A DNA stretch of 64,000 nucleotides, taken from assembly GCF_040892545.1 (NCBI RefSeq), contig NZ_CP156079.1, positions 4,933,501-4,997,500 on the forward strand. Reading direction: 5' to 3'. The notes beneath the pieces are model-generated. The model was not told where the DNA came from and did not search any database. It saw nothing but the letters and a program-made list of their open reading frames with translations. Positions within the stretch are counted from its first letter, which is position 1. Every line of letters starts with the position of its first letter. The stretch is from Paracidovorax avenae. GTDB lineage: Bacteria > Pseudomonadota > Gammaproteobacteria > Burkholderiales > Burkholderiaceae_C. Of the stretch, positions 19,823-29,173 are shown one piece after another. The position numbers were made by a program, and so were the translations under genes.

Positions 19823-20851
19823 TCAGAACCGCTCGTTCGGCCCCAGGTAGCGCCACTGCCCCACGGGCAGGTTGCCCAGCACCACGCGGCCGATGCGGAT
19901 GCGCTTGAGGCCCACCACCTTCAGGCCCACCAGTTCGCACATGCGGCGGATCTGGCGCTTCTTGCCCTCCTGCAGCACGAAGCGCAGCTGCTCGGGGTTC
20001 TGCCACTCCACCTTCGCGGGCTTGAGCGCCTGGCCGTCCAGCGACAGGCCATGGCAGAGGCGCGCCAGCTGCCCGGCCGGAAAGACGGATTGCACGTCCG
20101 TCGCGATGTCGCCGTAGTGCACGCGCACGAGGTACTCCTTCTCCACTTCGGAGTCTTCGCCGATCAGGTGCCGCGCCACGCGGCCATCCTGCGTGAGCAC
20201 CAGGAGCCCGACGGAATCGATGTCCAGCCGGCCGCAGGGCGCGAGGCCGCGCAGCTGCGGTGGCGAGAAGCGCTGGCGGCTCGGATCCTCGCGCCAGTGG
20301 GTGCGTGGGTTGATGAGCGCCACGGCGGGCGTGTGGCCGTCCTCGGCCTGCCCGCTGACATAGCCCATGGGCTTGTGCAGCAGGATGGTCACCTGCCGCT
20401 CCTGCTGGCCGCGGGCGGCGGGGTCCACCTCGATGCGGTCCGTGGGCGCGACCTGCAGCCCCATGGCGGCCACCTGGCCGTTCACGCGCACCCAGCCGCT
20501 GGCGATCCAGTCGTCCGCCTCGCGGCGCGAGCACAGGCCCAGCTCGGCCATCCGCTTGTTCAGGCGCGAGGTGCCGGCCGGCGCGTCACCGCGGTGTGCC
20601 CCGGCGGGCGCAGCCATGGGGGAGGGCGCGCGCGCGGGGCCGGGGCGCGAGGGCGCCTGCGCGCCTCGCTCTGCCGGAGCGTTGCGTGCAGCGGCTGCGC
20701 CGGCCTCGGGGACGCGCAGGGTGAAGCGGCCCGCGGGCCGGGGGCCGCCCGCGCGGGGCGGCGCGGGACGGGGAGCGGGTTCGTCGGGCTGGCTGGCGCG
20801 CGGGCCGCTGGGCGGGAGCGACAGGCGGCGGCGGGGGGCGGAATCGGACAT
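19823..20851 (-). CDS. 23S rRNA pseudouridine synthase, RluF/RluB type
   Basis: 342 residues. Isomerises a uridine in 23S rRNA. An S4 RNA-binding domain ([20 protein letters not shown], about 103-165) is followed by the RsuA-family catalytic domain with [17 protein letters not shown] (catalytic Asp in GRLD), [11 protein letters not shown], and [12 protein letters not shown] near the end. The C-terminal pattern with LKRIRIG and LPVGQWRYL fits RluF (U2604 in E. coli numbering) better than RluB. The first 100 residues are a disordered Pro/Ala/Arg/Gly extension absent from the E. coli enzyme. Start at the ATG at 20851; the stop codon directly abuts the kinase stop codon on the other strand. Confidence 0.85.
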   Translation of the reverse strand: MSDSAPRRRLSLPPSGPRASQPDEPAPRPAPPRAGGPRPAGRFTLRVPEAGAAAARNAPAERGAQAPSRPGPARAPSPMAAPAGAHRGDAPAGTSRLNKRMAELGLCSRREADDWIASGWVRVNGQVAAMGLQVAPTDRIEVDPAARGQQERQVTILLHKPMGYVSGQAEDGHTPAVALINPRTHWREDPSRQRFSPPQLRGLAPCGRLDIDSVGLLVLTQDGRVARHLIGEDSEVEKEYLVRVHYGDIATDVQSVFPAGQLARLCHGLSLDGQALKPAKVEWQNPEQLRFVLQEGKKRQIRRMCELVGLKVVGLKRIRIGRVVLGNLPVGQWRYLGPNERF

Positions 20852-20855
20852 GGCG

Positions 20856-23201
20856 CTATTTTCGCGCGGCAGCGGCAGTAGCCGCGTGCCAGGCGAGGAA
20901 GTCGTCCGCGGGCATCGGCCGGCCGATGTGGTAGCCCTGGGCTTCGTCGCAGCGCAGCCCGCGCAGCTGCTCCAGGATCGCAGCGGACTCCACGCCCTCG
21001 GCCACGACGGAGAGCCCCAGGTTGTGCGCCAGGTCGATGGTGGAGCGCACGATCTGCGCATCGCCGGCATCCGCCGCCATGCCCATGACGAAGGACTTGT
21101 CGATCTTCAGTTCGTCCACCGGCAGGCGCTTGAGGTAGGCCAGCGAGGAGTAGCCGGTGCCGAAGTCGTCGATGGACAGCTTGAAGCCCTGCGCGGACAG
21201 CCGGTTCAGCATGGCCTCGGCCCGGCCGGGGTCGTCCATGATGGCGCTTTCGGTGATCTCCAGGCAGAACCCCCCCGCGTCCACGCCGTGCCGTGCCATG
21301 AGCGCGCCCAGGCGGGTGCTCAGGTCCGTGTCCATGAGGTCGCGCGTGGACAGGTTCACCGAGATGCGCAGCCCGAGGCCGCCCACCTCCGGCTGCGCGA
21401 GGTAGCGCGCGGCCTGCTCGAAGATCCAGAGCGTGAGCTGCCGCACGAATCCGGTCTGTTCGGCGAAGGGGATGAATTGCATGGGCGGCACGAGGCCGCG
21501 CACGGGATGCTGCCAGCGCACGAGCGCCTCGGCCCCGCAGCCGGCCTGGCCGTCCAGCCGGAGCTTGGGCTGCAGGTAAAGCCGCAGTTCGCCGGCTTCC
21601 ACCGCATGGCGCAGCTCGGACAGCAGCGACAGCGCCGCGGCGCTGGAGGATTCCATCGACGGGTCGTAGATCTGCGCGCCATGCAGGCGCCGCTTGGCCG
21701 CGTACATCGCGATCTCCGCGTGGCTGAGCAGCGTGTCGGCGTCATTCGCCGGCCCCGGCCAGCAGGCGATGCCGATGCCCGCGCTCAGGTCCACCATCTG
21801 GTCGTCGAACACCAGGGGCGATTCGAACGCCCGCGTGATGCGCTGCGCCGTATCGCGGGCCGCTGCCTCGTCGGCGCCGGGCAGCAGCACGGCGAACTCG
21901 TTGCCCCCGAGCCGCGCCACGAGCTCCCGCTCCGCGCGCAGGTGGGCCGCGATGCGCGCCACCACCGCCTGCAGCAGCCGGTCGCCCAGCGCATAGCCCA
22001 GCACGTCGTTGACCTGCTGGAACCGGTCGAGGTCCAGGGCGATCACCGACAGCGGCTCCCCGGAGCGTCCCCCGTGCTCCATGGCCTCCATCAGCAGCCG
22101 GCGGAACCGCTCCCGGTTCGGCACGCCGGTGAGCCGGTCGGTGTCGGCGAGCTGGCGGATCTCGTCCTGCTGCGCCGCGATGCCCAGCCGCATGCGGTCG
22201 AAAGAGCGCGCCAGGCGGCCGATCTCGTCCTTGCGGTGCGTGTGCTCGATGGGCTCGGCATAGTTGCCGCGCGAGATGCGCTGGGTGGCCTCCGTCACTG
22301 CCCGCAGGGGAGCGGCCACGCGCCGCGCCATGAGCGCGAAGCCGACTGCGAACAGCGCCACGCCCGCGAGCGTAAGGGCGCCGAGCAGCACCTGCAGGTT
22401 GCGGTAGGGCGCCAGCACGCCGTCCAGGGAACGCATCAGCAGGACCTGGGTCTCGCCGTTGACGCTCTCGAGGGGCACCCGGCGAATCAGCAACGGTCCG
22501 GCATCCGTTTCCACTTCGCCACTTCCTGCCAGCCCGCCGAGCCGCTGCCGGTCGTCTTCCGGCAGGGTGCTCACGGGCACCGACCGCCGGCCGTCGGGGC
22601 CGCGCACCACGATGGCCACCTCGATCGACTGCAATTGGTGCATTTCGGCGGCGAGCGCCTGCCCGACCGGAAACCCCATCAGCACCCAGCCGATCAGCAG
22701 GGGCGCGCGCATGGGGACCATCACGAACTGGTGGGGCACGCCGCCGACGATCGCGATCTGGCTGCGGCCCGGATGCTGCGCCAGCAGAGGCAGCACGCCG
22801 AGCAGCACGGAGCGGGAATCGCTGGAGGCGTCCGAGGCGGACGACACCACCAGCTGCATTTCCGTATCCAGCAGGGCCGCGACCGCCGCGCCGATGCGAC
22901 TGCCGTGGTTGCTCAGCACCGACGCGATGGTTTCGGCATCGCCGGAGTTGACGGCCGAACGGAAGCCGTAATCGGCCGCCAGCAGCGCCGAGGCCTGCTG
23001 CAGCCGCTCCGCGTTCTGTTCGATGAGTCGCCGCCAGACTCGCTCGTCCGCATCCAGCCCCACCGCGATCTGCGCCCGGGCATTGCTCTCTATGGACGCG
23101 CGCACCACCAGAAACCCGGCCGCCTGCACCAGCAGGAGCAGGAGCAGCGACACCCCGGCGAGCCGGAACATCAGGCTCCGGCCGAACGCGCGCCAGGTCA
23201 C
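20856..23201 (-). CDS. Membrane GGDEF/EAL protein with periplasmic sensor, likely c-di-GMP phosphodiesterase
   Basis: 781 residues. TM1 (about 12-33), a periplasmic sensor (about 35-270), TM2 (about 270-291), HAMP (292-345), GGDEF domain (350-510) and EAL domain (525-775). The diguanylate cyclase signature reads GGNEF (432-436) instead of GGDEF and no RxxD inhibitory site precedes it, so cyclase activity is doubtful. The EAL side keeps AEAL (557-560), [15 protein letters not shown] (678-687), LKIDKSF and AEGVES, so phosphodiesterase activity is expected. The start is GTG at 23201, because it overlaps the upstream stop codon as GTGA; an ATG at 23171 is the alternative. It is coupled to the cupredoxin gene. 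Confidence 0.88.
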   Translation of the reverse strand: MTWRAFGRSLMFRLAGVSLLLLLLVQAAGFLVVRASIESNARAQIAVGLDADERVWRRLIEQNAERLQQASALLAADYGFRSAVNSGDAETIASVLSNHGSRIGAAVAALLDTEMQLVVSSASDASSDSRSVLLGVLPLLAQHPGRSQIAIVGGVPHQFVMVPMRAPLLIGWVLMGFPVGQALAAEMHQLQSIEVAIVVRGPDGRRSVPVSTLPEDDRQRLGGLAGSGEVETDAGPLLIRRVPLESVNGETQVLLMRSLDGVLAPYRNLQVLLGALTLAGVALFAVGFALMARRVAAPLRAVTEATQRISRGNYAEPIEHTHRKDEIGRLARSFDRMRLGIAAQQDEIRQLADTDRLTGVPNRERFRRLLMEAMEHGGRSGEPLSVIALDLDRFQQVNDVLGYALGDRLLQAVVARIAAHLRAERELVARLGGNEFAVLLPGADEAAARDTAQRITRAFESPLVFDDQMVDLSAGIGIACWPGPANDADTLLSHAEIAMYAAKRRLHGAQIYDPSMESSSAAALSLLSELRHAVEAGELRLYLQPKLRLDGQAGCGAEALVRWQHPVRGLVPPMQFIPFAEQTGFVRQLTLWIFEQAARYLAQPEVGGLGLRISVNLSTRDLMDTDLSTRLGALMARHGVDAGGFCLEITESAIMDDPGRAEAMLNRLSAQGFKLSIDDFGTGYSSLAYLKRLPVDELKIDKSFVMGMAADAGDAQIVRSTIDLAHNLGLSVVAEGVESAAILEQLRGLRCDEAQGYHIGRPMPADDFLAWHAATAAAARK

Positions 23202-23824
23202 TGCACGGCCCCTGCCAGCCGCACGGACACCGGCGCCCCGCCCGGCTCGGCGACGGCGAGCGGCTGGGCCAGGGCGGGAGCCCCCACCGGCAGCCCCGGG
23301 TGCCAAACGCGCAGCGTGTACTCGCCCGGCGGCACCTTGTCCAGGCGCACCGCGCCCGACGCATCGGAGCGTCCGTAGTACGGCGTTTCCACCACCAGGA
23401 TCCAGCCCACCATCTGGTCGTGGATGTTGCAGCCCAGCACCACCACGCCCGGCTGGTCGAACAGCACGGGATTGGCGGGCGTGCCGGAATAGAGCTTGAT
23501 CTCGAACTTCTTGGCCGGGGAGAAGGAATAGACGTGGTGACGCACCGTGTCGTGGTTCGGGAACTGCACCTGGGTGCCGGCCGTGACCACGAGCACGTCG
23601 GGCACGAAGGTCCGCTTTTCCTGGGCGACCTCGGCGGACGGCAGCGGCTTCGCCTGGCGCCGCGCCTGCACCGAATCCAGGAAAGCGACGGCGCCCTGCA
23701 GCGGCTTGCCCGCGCCATCCTGGACCAGAACCTGCACCAGTGCGGCCCGCGCCGCGGTGCCGGCGAACAGCGCCAGCAGCAGGGTGGATGTCCACACCGA
23801 GCGCATCACACCTGTTTTCACCAT
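23198..23824 (-). CDS. Exported type 1 copper (cupredoxin-like) protein
   Basis: 208 residues. Signal peptide (about 1-27, ending AARA), then a beta-rich domain. The blue-copper ligand set is visible: a His in VRHHVYSF (96 or 97), Cys132, His135 and Met138 in LGCNIHDQM. The later part (SGAVRLDKVPPGEYTLRVWHPGL) is a carboxypeptidase-regulatory-like fold. Proteins of this type are often labelled methylamine utilisation protein, but no methylamine genes are here. Start at the ATG at 23824, four bases after GGAGG; an ATG at 23806 is possible. The stop codon overlaps the GTG start of the GGDEF/EAL gene, so a joint role in sensing copper or redox state is likely but unproven. Confidence 0.8.
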   Translation of the reverse strand: MVKTGVMRSVWTSTLLLALFAGTAARAALVQVLVQDGAGKPLQGAVAFLDSVQARRQAKPLPSAEVAQEKRTFVPDVLVVTAGTQVQFPNHDTVRHHVYSFSPAKKFEIKLYSGTPANPVLFDQPGVVVLGCNIHDQMVGWILVVETPYYGRSDASGAVRLDKVPPGEYTLRVWHPGLPVGAPALAQPLAVAEPGGAPVSVRLAGAVQ

Positions 23825-24115
23825 GTCACCTCCAGCGGGCATATGTAACAAAGATATCGAGCCGAACCTGGGTATTCCAGACTCTGGCACGATGGGTCCC
23901 ATGCAAAAGCAAGCTATTAAAAAAATAGCGTAAAACGATGGTTCAGGCTGTTCATGGAATGATCCAATGGTTTCACCAGACATGGCTTCCGCATGCGGAG
24001 CATGCCAGCGAAAGTGCCAGACCTGCGCCCCGTATTTGTAACAACACCAGGTTTTCTACTGGCACTCATCTTGCAATGAACCCCTGACATCGGACCAGGC
24101 TACCGGAAACACACT
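23825..24115. other. Divergent intergenic region, cupredoxin / chemoreceptor
   Basis: A 291-base gap with no gene. It carries an AT-rich hairpin, GCTATT (23913-23918) with AATAGC (23924-23929), and the sigma-54 promoter listed separately. Confidence 0.5.
24060..24074 (+). promoter_or_regulatory. Sigma-54 promoter of the chemoreceptor gene
   Basis: TGGCAC-N5-TTGC, with GG (24061-24062) and GC (24073-24074) separated by exactly 10 bases, is a full match to the RpoN -24/-12 consensus. The start site should fall near 24085, about 30 bases before the ATG. Confidence 0.8.
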
Positions 24116-25735
24116 ATGCAGGCCGTCACATTCCTTCGCTCCCTCTCGATTTCGCGCCGGCTGTTCCTCGGCTTCGGATGCATGCTGGCCCTGCTGGTGG
24201 CCGTGGCAGTCCTCGGCCATTTCTCCATGTCGGCCATGACCGGGCAGATGCAGCAGATCACCGGCCCGGGCGCGGCCAAGGCACGGCTGGCCAACGGCAT
24301 GCTGCAGACCGTGAGCGCCACGGGCATCCATGCCCGCTCGGCCGCCATGCTGGGCGACATCGATCCCCGCAACGCCGAGGACCAGGCCCGCAAGGCGGCC
24401 GAAACCCTGCAGCGGTATGCCAAGCAGGAGGCCGAACTCGCGGCACTGCTGGAATCCGGCGGCGCGACGCCCGAAGAGCGCCAGCTGATGGCGGACATCC
24501 AGGCGCAGTCCCGCAAGACCCGTCCCGAAATCGAAGGCGCCGTGAAGCTGGTCACCGACGGCGACACGGTCAGCGCCACGCTCGGCCTCATGACCCGCGT
24601 GGCGCCGCCCGAGGCGGCATGGCGCGACAAGCTGGCGCAGCTGGTGGAACTGCAGAACACCCTGAACGCCGATGCCGCTGCCGATGCGCAGCAGACCCAG
24701 ACCCGTTCGCGCCTGACCGGCGGCGCGCTGGTGGCCATCGCCATCGCCCTGGGCCTGTTCATCGCCTGGCGCACCACGGCCACCATCACCCAGCCCATCG
24801 GACGCGCCGTCGTGGTGGCCGAACGCATCGCGCGCGGGGACCTCACCTCCCGCGTGGAAGTCCGCATCCACGACGAGACCGGCCGCCTGCTGGACGCGAT
24901 CGCGGCGATGCAGGAGCAACTGCGTGCCCTGGTGGGGCACATCGGCACCACCGCCGACTCCATCCTCCAGGCCAGTTCCGAGGTCGCCTCCGGCAACCTG
25001 GACCTGAGCCACCGCACGGAACAGACCTCCAGCAACCTGCAGGAGGCCGCCTCCGCCCTGGAGGACCTGACCCAGACCGTCCACCAGGGCGCCGAAGCCG
25101 CCCGGCAGGCCAACCAGATGACGGCCTCGGCCGCCCAGGTCGCCACGCGCAGCGGCGAGGTGGTCTCCCAGGTCGTGCGCACCATGGACGTCATCAGCTC
25201 CAGCTCCCGCAAGATTTCGGACATCATCGGCGTGATCGACGGCATCGCCTTCCAGACCAACATCCTGGCGCTCAACGCCGCGGTGGAGGCCGCCCGCGCG
25301 GGCGAGCAGGGACGGGGCTTCGCCGTGGTGGCAGGCGAGGTGCGGGCCCTGGCGGGACGCAGCGCCGAAGCCGCCCGCGAGATCAAGACGCTGATCCTCG
25401 CCAGCTCCGGGCAGGTGCAGGAAGGCTCCAGCCTCGTCGCCCAGGCGGGCTCCACCATCGGGGAGCTCGTGCAATCCGTGCAGAAGGTGTCGTCCATCAT
25501 GGGAGAGATCACCACCTCGGCCCACGAACAGAGCGACCGCATCGGCCAGGTGAGCCAGTCCGTGAGCGCCCTGGAGAACATGACCCAGCAGAACGCCGCG
25601 CTGGTGGAAGAGAGCAGCGCGGCGGCCGGCAGCCTGCGCGAGCAGGCAGGCCGCCTGACCGAGATGGTGGGTGCCTTCCGCCTGCAGCGCGACGCCTCGG
25701 GCGCCGCTCCACTCACGCCCGCGCTGCCGGGCTGA
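24116..25735 (+). CDS. Methyl-accepting chemotaxis protein
   Basis: 539 residues. TM1 (about 14-35), a helical periplasmic ligand domain (four-helix bundle, about 38-200), TM2 (about 202-219), HAMP (220-272) and a long cytoplasmic coiled coil with the conserved hairpin tip [20 protein letters not shown] and the adjacent [15 protein letters not shown]. The C-terminus ends in a Pro-rich linker without the NWETF pentapeptide used to tether CheR/CheB. It signals to CheA through CheW at the cell pole. Transcribed from the sigma-54 promoter just upstream. The last 23 bases overlap the end of the convergent Crp-family gene. Ligand unknown. Confidence 0.93.
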   Translation: MQAVTFLRSLSISRRLFLGFGCMLALLVAVAVLGHFSMSAMTGQMQQITGPGAAKARLANGMLQTVSATGIHARSAAMLGDIDPRNAEDQARKAAETLQRYAKQEAELAALLESGGATPEERQLMADIQAQSRKTRPEIEGAVKLVTDGDTVSATLGLMTRVAPPEAAWRDKLAQLVELQNTLNADAAADAQQTQTRSRLTGGALVAIAIALGLFIAWRTTATITQPIGRAVVVAERIARGDLTSRVEVRIHDETGRLLDAIAAMQEQLRALVGHIGTTADSILQASSEVASGNLDLSHRTEQTSSNLQEAASALEDLTQTVHQGAEAARQANQMTASAAQVATRSGEVVSQVVRTMDVISSSSRKISDIIGVIDGIAFQTNILALNAAVEAARAGEQGRGFAVVAGEVRALAGRSAEAAREIKTLILASSGQVQEGSSLVAQAGSTIGELVQSVQKVSSIMGEITTSAHEQSDRIGQVSQSVSALENMTQQNAALVEESSAAAGSLREQAGRLTEMVGAFRLQRDASGAAPLTPALPG

Positions 25736-26510
25736 CCGCCCGGCGGGCCGCGCCGCCCCGCCGCCCCCTGGTCCGCGGGTGCGAGGCCAGCGGCTCGCCG
25801 GCACCGAAAACGCTGTCGCGCAGCGCGGGAAGGTTCAGCACCCGCAGCCCGCCGTATTCGACCCGGATGGCCCCCTGCGCCTGCAGCGCGGCCAGCGCCT
25901 CGTTCACGCGCTGGCGCGACAACCCCACCAGGTAGCCCAGCTCCTGCTGCGTGATGCGCAGCACGTGGCCCACGCCGGGATAGAGCAGCGGGTTGAAGAG
26001 CGCCGCCAACCCCCGCGCCACGCGCGCGTCCGGGCTGCCCAGGCGCTCGATCTCCCGCGCGGCGATGAACTGGCCCAGCCGCTCGTTGAGCTGCTGCATC
26101 ACGAAGCGGTTGAAGCCCAGGGAGTGGTCCAGCAGCCAGTGGAAGGTGTCGATCGGCAGTCCGGCCACCACGCTGCGGCGCAGCGCCTGGATGTCGTAGC
26201 GGTAGGGCTCGCGCTTCACGGCCGTGCCTTCGCCGAACCAGCCGCCGGGCGGCACGCCCGCGAACGTCATGGTCTGCCCCTGGGCGTTGTCGGTGCTCAT
26301 CTTGAGCAGACCCTCCACCACGCCGAACCAGTAGGTGACGGGCCGGCCGCGCCGGCAGACGAAGTCGCCGACCTGGGCATCGCCCACCACCAGCGCGTCC
26401 ATCGCCCGGTCGCGCTCGTCGGGTGCGAGGGCGGCAAGCCAGGGAATCCCCTGCAACTCGGCCGGCGTGGGCCGCCGGCGGCGCTGGTGGAGCGAGAGTT
26501 CTTCGGACAT
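25713..26510 (-). CDS. Crp/Fnr-family transcriptional regulator
   Basis: 265 residues. Cyclic-nucleotide-binding-type beta roll (about 30-135; [25 protein letters not shown] in two parts), a dimer helix, then an HTH_Crp domain (about 165-235; [20 protein letters not shown]). There is no N-terminal Cys cluster, so it is not an iron-sulfur Fnr. The phosphate-binding RxS motif of cAMP-binding Crp is not evident, so the ligand is open. A basic Arg/Gly tail closes the protein. It lies 77 bases after the GH98 gene on the same strand. Its 3' end overlaps the chemoreceptor gene by 23 bases. Confidence 0.85.
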   Translation of the reverse strand: MSEELSLHQRRRRPTPAELQGIPWLAALAPDERDRAMDALVVGDAQVGDFVCRRGRPVTYWFGVVEGLLKMSTDNAQGQTMTFAGVPPGGWFGEGTAVKREPYRYDIQALRRSVVAGLPIDTFHWLLDHSLGFNRFVMQQLNERLGQFIAAREIERLGSPDARVARGLAALFNPLLYPGVGHVLRITQQELGYLVGLSRQRVNEALAALQAQGAIRVEYGGLRVLNLPALRDSVFGAGEPLASHPRTRGRRGGAARRAVSPAARA

Positions 26511-26587
26511 GCGCCCAAGGATGGTGGAAACGCGGGCCAGGATGGTTCAGGGGAAACCACGAGACCGGGCAGCGCCGGCCCCGGCCG

Positions 26588-28894
26588 TCACTGCCGCAGG
26601 ACGACGTTGTCGAAATACACGGAAGCCGGCGCCGCGGCCCGCGCCCGGAACTCCACCGTGTTCGCCCCGGCCTGCAGGTCCACCGGCAACGCCTGTACCG
26701 CCCAATCGCTGACCGAGGGAGTCTGCGCGAAGACGGGTGAGGCGACGCGCACGCCGTTCACGTACACGTCGATCGTTCCCACGTCGGCACCCGCCACCGC
26801 GTAGCGGGCCAGCAGCTGGTAGCGGCCGGCGGCAGGCACCTGGACGCGGCCGCGCAGGCTCGCGGCGCTGCCGGTGCCGAAGTTCACGTAGCCCAGCCCC
26901 TGGTAGTTGCGGACCGACTCGCTCACCCCGTTGGCGACCATGCGGGCGATGTTGCGGAAATCGAAATGCTCGGCCTCGTACTGGTGCGCGCCGGCATAGA
27001 CGGGAGGAGCGTCGGGCACCTGGATGCCGGCCTCCGTGTAGCCCGCGAGCCGGCCGCCGGCAGGCCCCGAGCAGTTCACCGTCAGGTCCAGCGCCCCGTT
27101 GTGCGCCACGTCCAGCGTGAGCACGCCGTCCGCCCAGGTGCCTGCCACCTGGCTCGCCACATGGTCGCCGCGGTCCTGGAAGGAGAAGGCCGGCTGCGAG
27201 GCGGCGCCCCGGAACACGATCCGGCTCTTCTTCAGCGCGGCATTCTCCGGGTCGTAGTTCGTGAGGTAGATGGAGACCTTGTCCGGGTACTCCTTCACCA
27301 CGCCGGTCGTGAAGGGCGGGTAGGTCACGTCCAGGCCGGCGCAGGTGTTGTACTTGAAGGGAATGCTGCCGCTGGCCGCCTGGCTGGTGCGGTAGGGGTT
27401 GTAGGTCACCCAGGTGTTCTCGAGGCGGCCGGCATAGATGTCGCCCGTGGTTTCCTGCGGGAACAGCGCGTCGAATTCGGCCTGCCTGGCCGCGGGGCCG
27501 GGCCAGCGGCTCGCGTACTCCGACTTCTTCACCGTGGTCTGGAACGACTGCGCCAGGTCGTCCGTCAGCCGCCAGACCGTGGGAATGGCAGGATACCGGC
27601 CTGTCTTCTTGGTCCAGCTGTGCTGGTTCAGGTAGGTGCCGTCGCCATCCATCGCGTACAGCCCGGAGAAAAGCGTTTCCGGCGTGGAGTAGAGGGCCCG
27701 GTCGCTGCCCGAGGACACATCGTTGACGATGGCGATCCGCGTGCGGTCGATGACTTCCTTGCGGCTGGGAATGCGCAGCGTTCCGTCGAGGATCTTGCGG
27801 TAGATGTCGAGGTGGATGTTCCGGAACTGGGGGTGGAAATCCCAGCGCCGCGTGGAGTAGCCGTCGGCGGTCTGCCCGTTGGGCAGGTTCCTGACCATGT
27901 CGAGCATGATCAGCTCGGGTCCGTCGAACACGGTCTGCCCGGTCAGCGCCAGATGCTCGACGAGGTGGGGCGCGCCCGCGGGCACCGGGTAGGCATTGGA
28001 GCCGTCGGCGTTGTACCAGCCCGTGCGGTCCGTGCGGATGCCGTAGTTGCCGGCATAGCCGGAGAGGTACATGCCCAGGCTCACGCTTTCGTTGTCGTGG
28101 AAGCCGTAGTTGGCGGTGAATTTCTCCTCGATGATGAAATTCTTCGCGTACGTCCTGAGCGCGCTTTCCAGCACCGGGCTGCGCTTGGCCATGGCCAGCG
28201 GATTGAGCGCCGCGCCCCAGAAGCCCCCGGTGAAGCTGACGTCGAGGTAGCCGCCGTATTTGTTCGTGAGCCTGAGCAGATTGGCCCAGTGCTCCCAGCG
28301 CTTGTCCGCCGACGGGGAGCAGGTCTCGTCGAATCCCCAGAACTGTTCGGCGTAGTTGAAGCCGAGGAAGTTCGGATAGTCCCGGAAGAACTCGCCATAG
28401 ACGGTCGATTCCAGGTCGGTGCTCCCGTCATAGTCCGGGAAGTGGGTGAACCCGCCGCTGGACGGCTGGACCATGGCCCACATCCGGTTGTCGGCTGCCA
28501 CCTTGATCCAGGAGCGGGCCGTCTCGATGCCGTTCTCCACCTGCCGCCAGCGGCACTGGCCGGGCGTGGACGTCTTGTCGTCGTGAAGGATGGACAGCGA
28601 CAGCACCAGCACCGTGTAAGGGCGGATGTCCTGCGGGATGAGGTCGATGATCTTCTGGGGATCGGCCGAATTCCAGGTGTCCACGTGTACCAGGAACATC
28701 GGTTGCTGCGGCGATACGGGGCGCCGCAGCGATCCCCCTGCGGTGGTGGCCGGCCCGGATGCCTCGGACCTGGCAGCGGCCGCAACCGCAGGCGTGGCGG
28801 GGGATTCGCCTCCGCTTCCGCCGCAGGCCGTGAGCACGGCGGCGAGCAGGAGGGAAGGGCGGGCGCAGGAGCGCCAGGAAACGATTTTCCGCAT
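26588..28894 (-). CDS. GH98-family glycoside hydrolase lipoprotein with C-terminal CBM
   Basis: 768 residues. Lipoprotein signal with lipobox LTAC (Cys24), then a Gly/Ser/Ala spacer. The catalytic part (about 60-350) matches GH98: FLVHVDTWNSADPQKIIDLIP, GGFTHFPDYDGSTDLE, and NYAEQFWGFDE whose Glu is the candidate acid. The GH98 C-terminal domain follows. From about residue 632 comes a carbohydrate-binding module of the CBM6/35 type (YEAEHFDFRN, then YINVNG-like strands and a final YFDNVVL). GH98 enzymes are endo-acting, known on blood-group glycans and on decorated xylan; in a plant-associated host xylan is the better guess. Start at ATG 28894, giving a standard lipoprotein leader. Outer-membrane attachment is expected. 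Confidence 0.85.
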   Translation of the reverse strand: MRKIVSWRSCARPSLLLAAVLTACGGSGGESPATPAVAAAARSEASGPATTAGGSLRRPVSPQQPMFLVHVDTWNSADPQKIIDLIPQDIRPYTVLVLSLSILHDDKTSTPGQCRWRQVENGIETARSWIKVAADNRMWAMVQPSSGGFTHFPDYDGSTDLESTVYGEFFRDYPNFLGFNYAEQFWGFDETCSPSADKRWEHWANLLRLTNKYGGYLDVSFTGGFWGAALNPLAMAKRSPVLESALRTYAKNFIIEEKFTANYGFHDNESVSLGMYLSGYAGNYGIRTDRTGWYNADGSNAYPVPAGAPHLVEHLALTGQTVFDGPELIMLDMVRNLPNGQTADGYSTRRWDFHPQFRNIHLDIYRKILDGTLRIPSRKEVIDRTRIAIVNDVSSGSDRALYSTPETLFSGLYAMDGDGTYLNQHSWTKKTGRYPAIPTVWRLTDDLAQSFQTTVKKSEYASRWPGPAARQAEFDALFPQETTGDIYAGRLENTWVTYNPYRTSQAASGSIPFKYNTCAGLDVTYPPFTTGVVKEYPDKVSIYLTNYDPENAALKKSRIVFRGAASQPAFSFQDRGDHVASQVAGTWADGVLTLDVAHNGALDLTVNCSGPAGGRLAGYTEAGIQVPDAPPVYAGAHQYEAEHFDFRNIARMVANGVSESVRNYQGLGYVNFGTGSAASLRGRVQVPAAGRYQLLARYAVAGADVGTIDVYVNGVRVASPVFAQTPSVSDWAVQALPVDLQAGANTVEFRARAAAPASVYFDNVVLRQ

Positions 28895-29173
28895 GGTTGG
28901 TGTATTTCTGTATGGCGGAGACCCGCGTTTTCTGCAAGACGGAATTCCTGCAGATCGGCACGAAGAATATCCGCGCGGCCACTCGCCCATCCACCGCGAA
29001 TCGATGAATATTTCTAATCCTTTCTAATTTCTTTCATAAATTAAATTTTTAATCCGACAGGGGCGCGTGGAGTATGGAAACAGCGGCATATCCATATGCA
29101 GCCCGTGTCGTTGGAGTGGTCCACAATGGCCCGTTCCCGTTCCTCAGGAACCTTTTTCCACCGTGGAGACGCC
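28895..29173. other. AT-rich divergent intergenic region, GH98 / cysK
   Basis: This 279-base gap holds a markedly AT-rich stretch at 29001-29053. It contains TTTCTAAT twice, 10 bases apart (29011 and 29021), and an inverted ATTAAA-TT-TTTAAT. It probably carries the promoters of both genes and a regulator site for the hydrolase. No Hrp-type PIP box is present. Confidence 0.5.

Noticed and set aside
23885..23906. TGGCACGATGG, possible second sigma-54 site
   Set aside because: No TTGC at the required 10-base GG-to-GC spacing.
23198..23983. Longer start for the cupredoxin gene at 23983
   Set aside because: It would place 53 residues before the signal peptide and cross the intergenic hairpin; GGAGG lies just before 23824.
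24003..24020. Minus-strand TGGCAC upstream of the cupredoxin gene as a sigma-54 site
   Set aside because: The -12 element reads CTGG rather than TTGC, so the match is partial.
27000..29017. Long plus-strand frame opposite the GH98 gene
   Set aside because: The reverse strand encodes a lipoprotein signal and GH98 motifs; the plus frame has no recognisable domain.
28895..29173. Hrp-type PIP box upstream of the GH98 gene
   Set aside because: Two TTCG elements exist on the minus strand but 31 bases apart, not 15.
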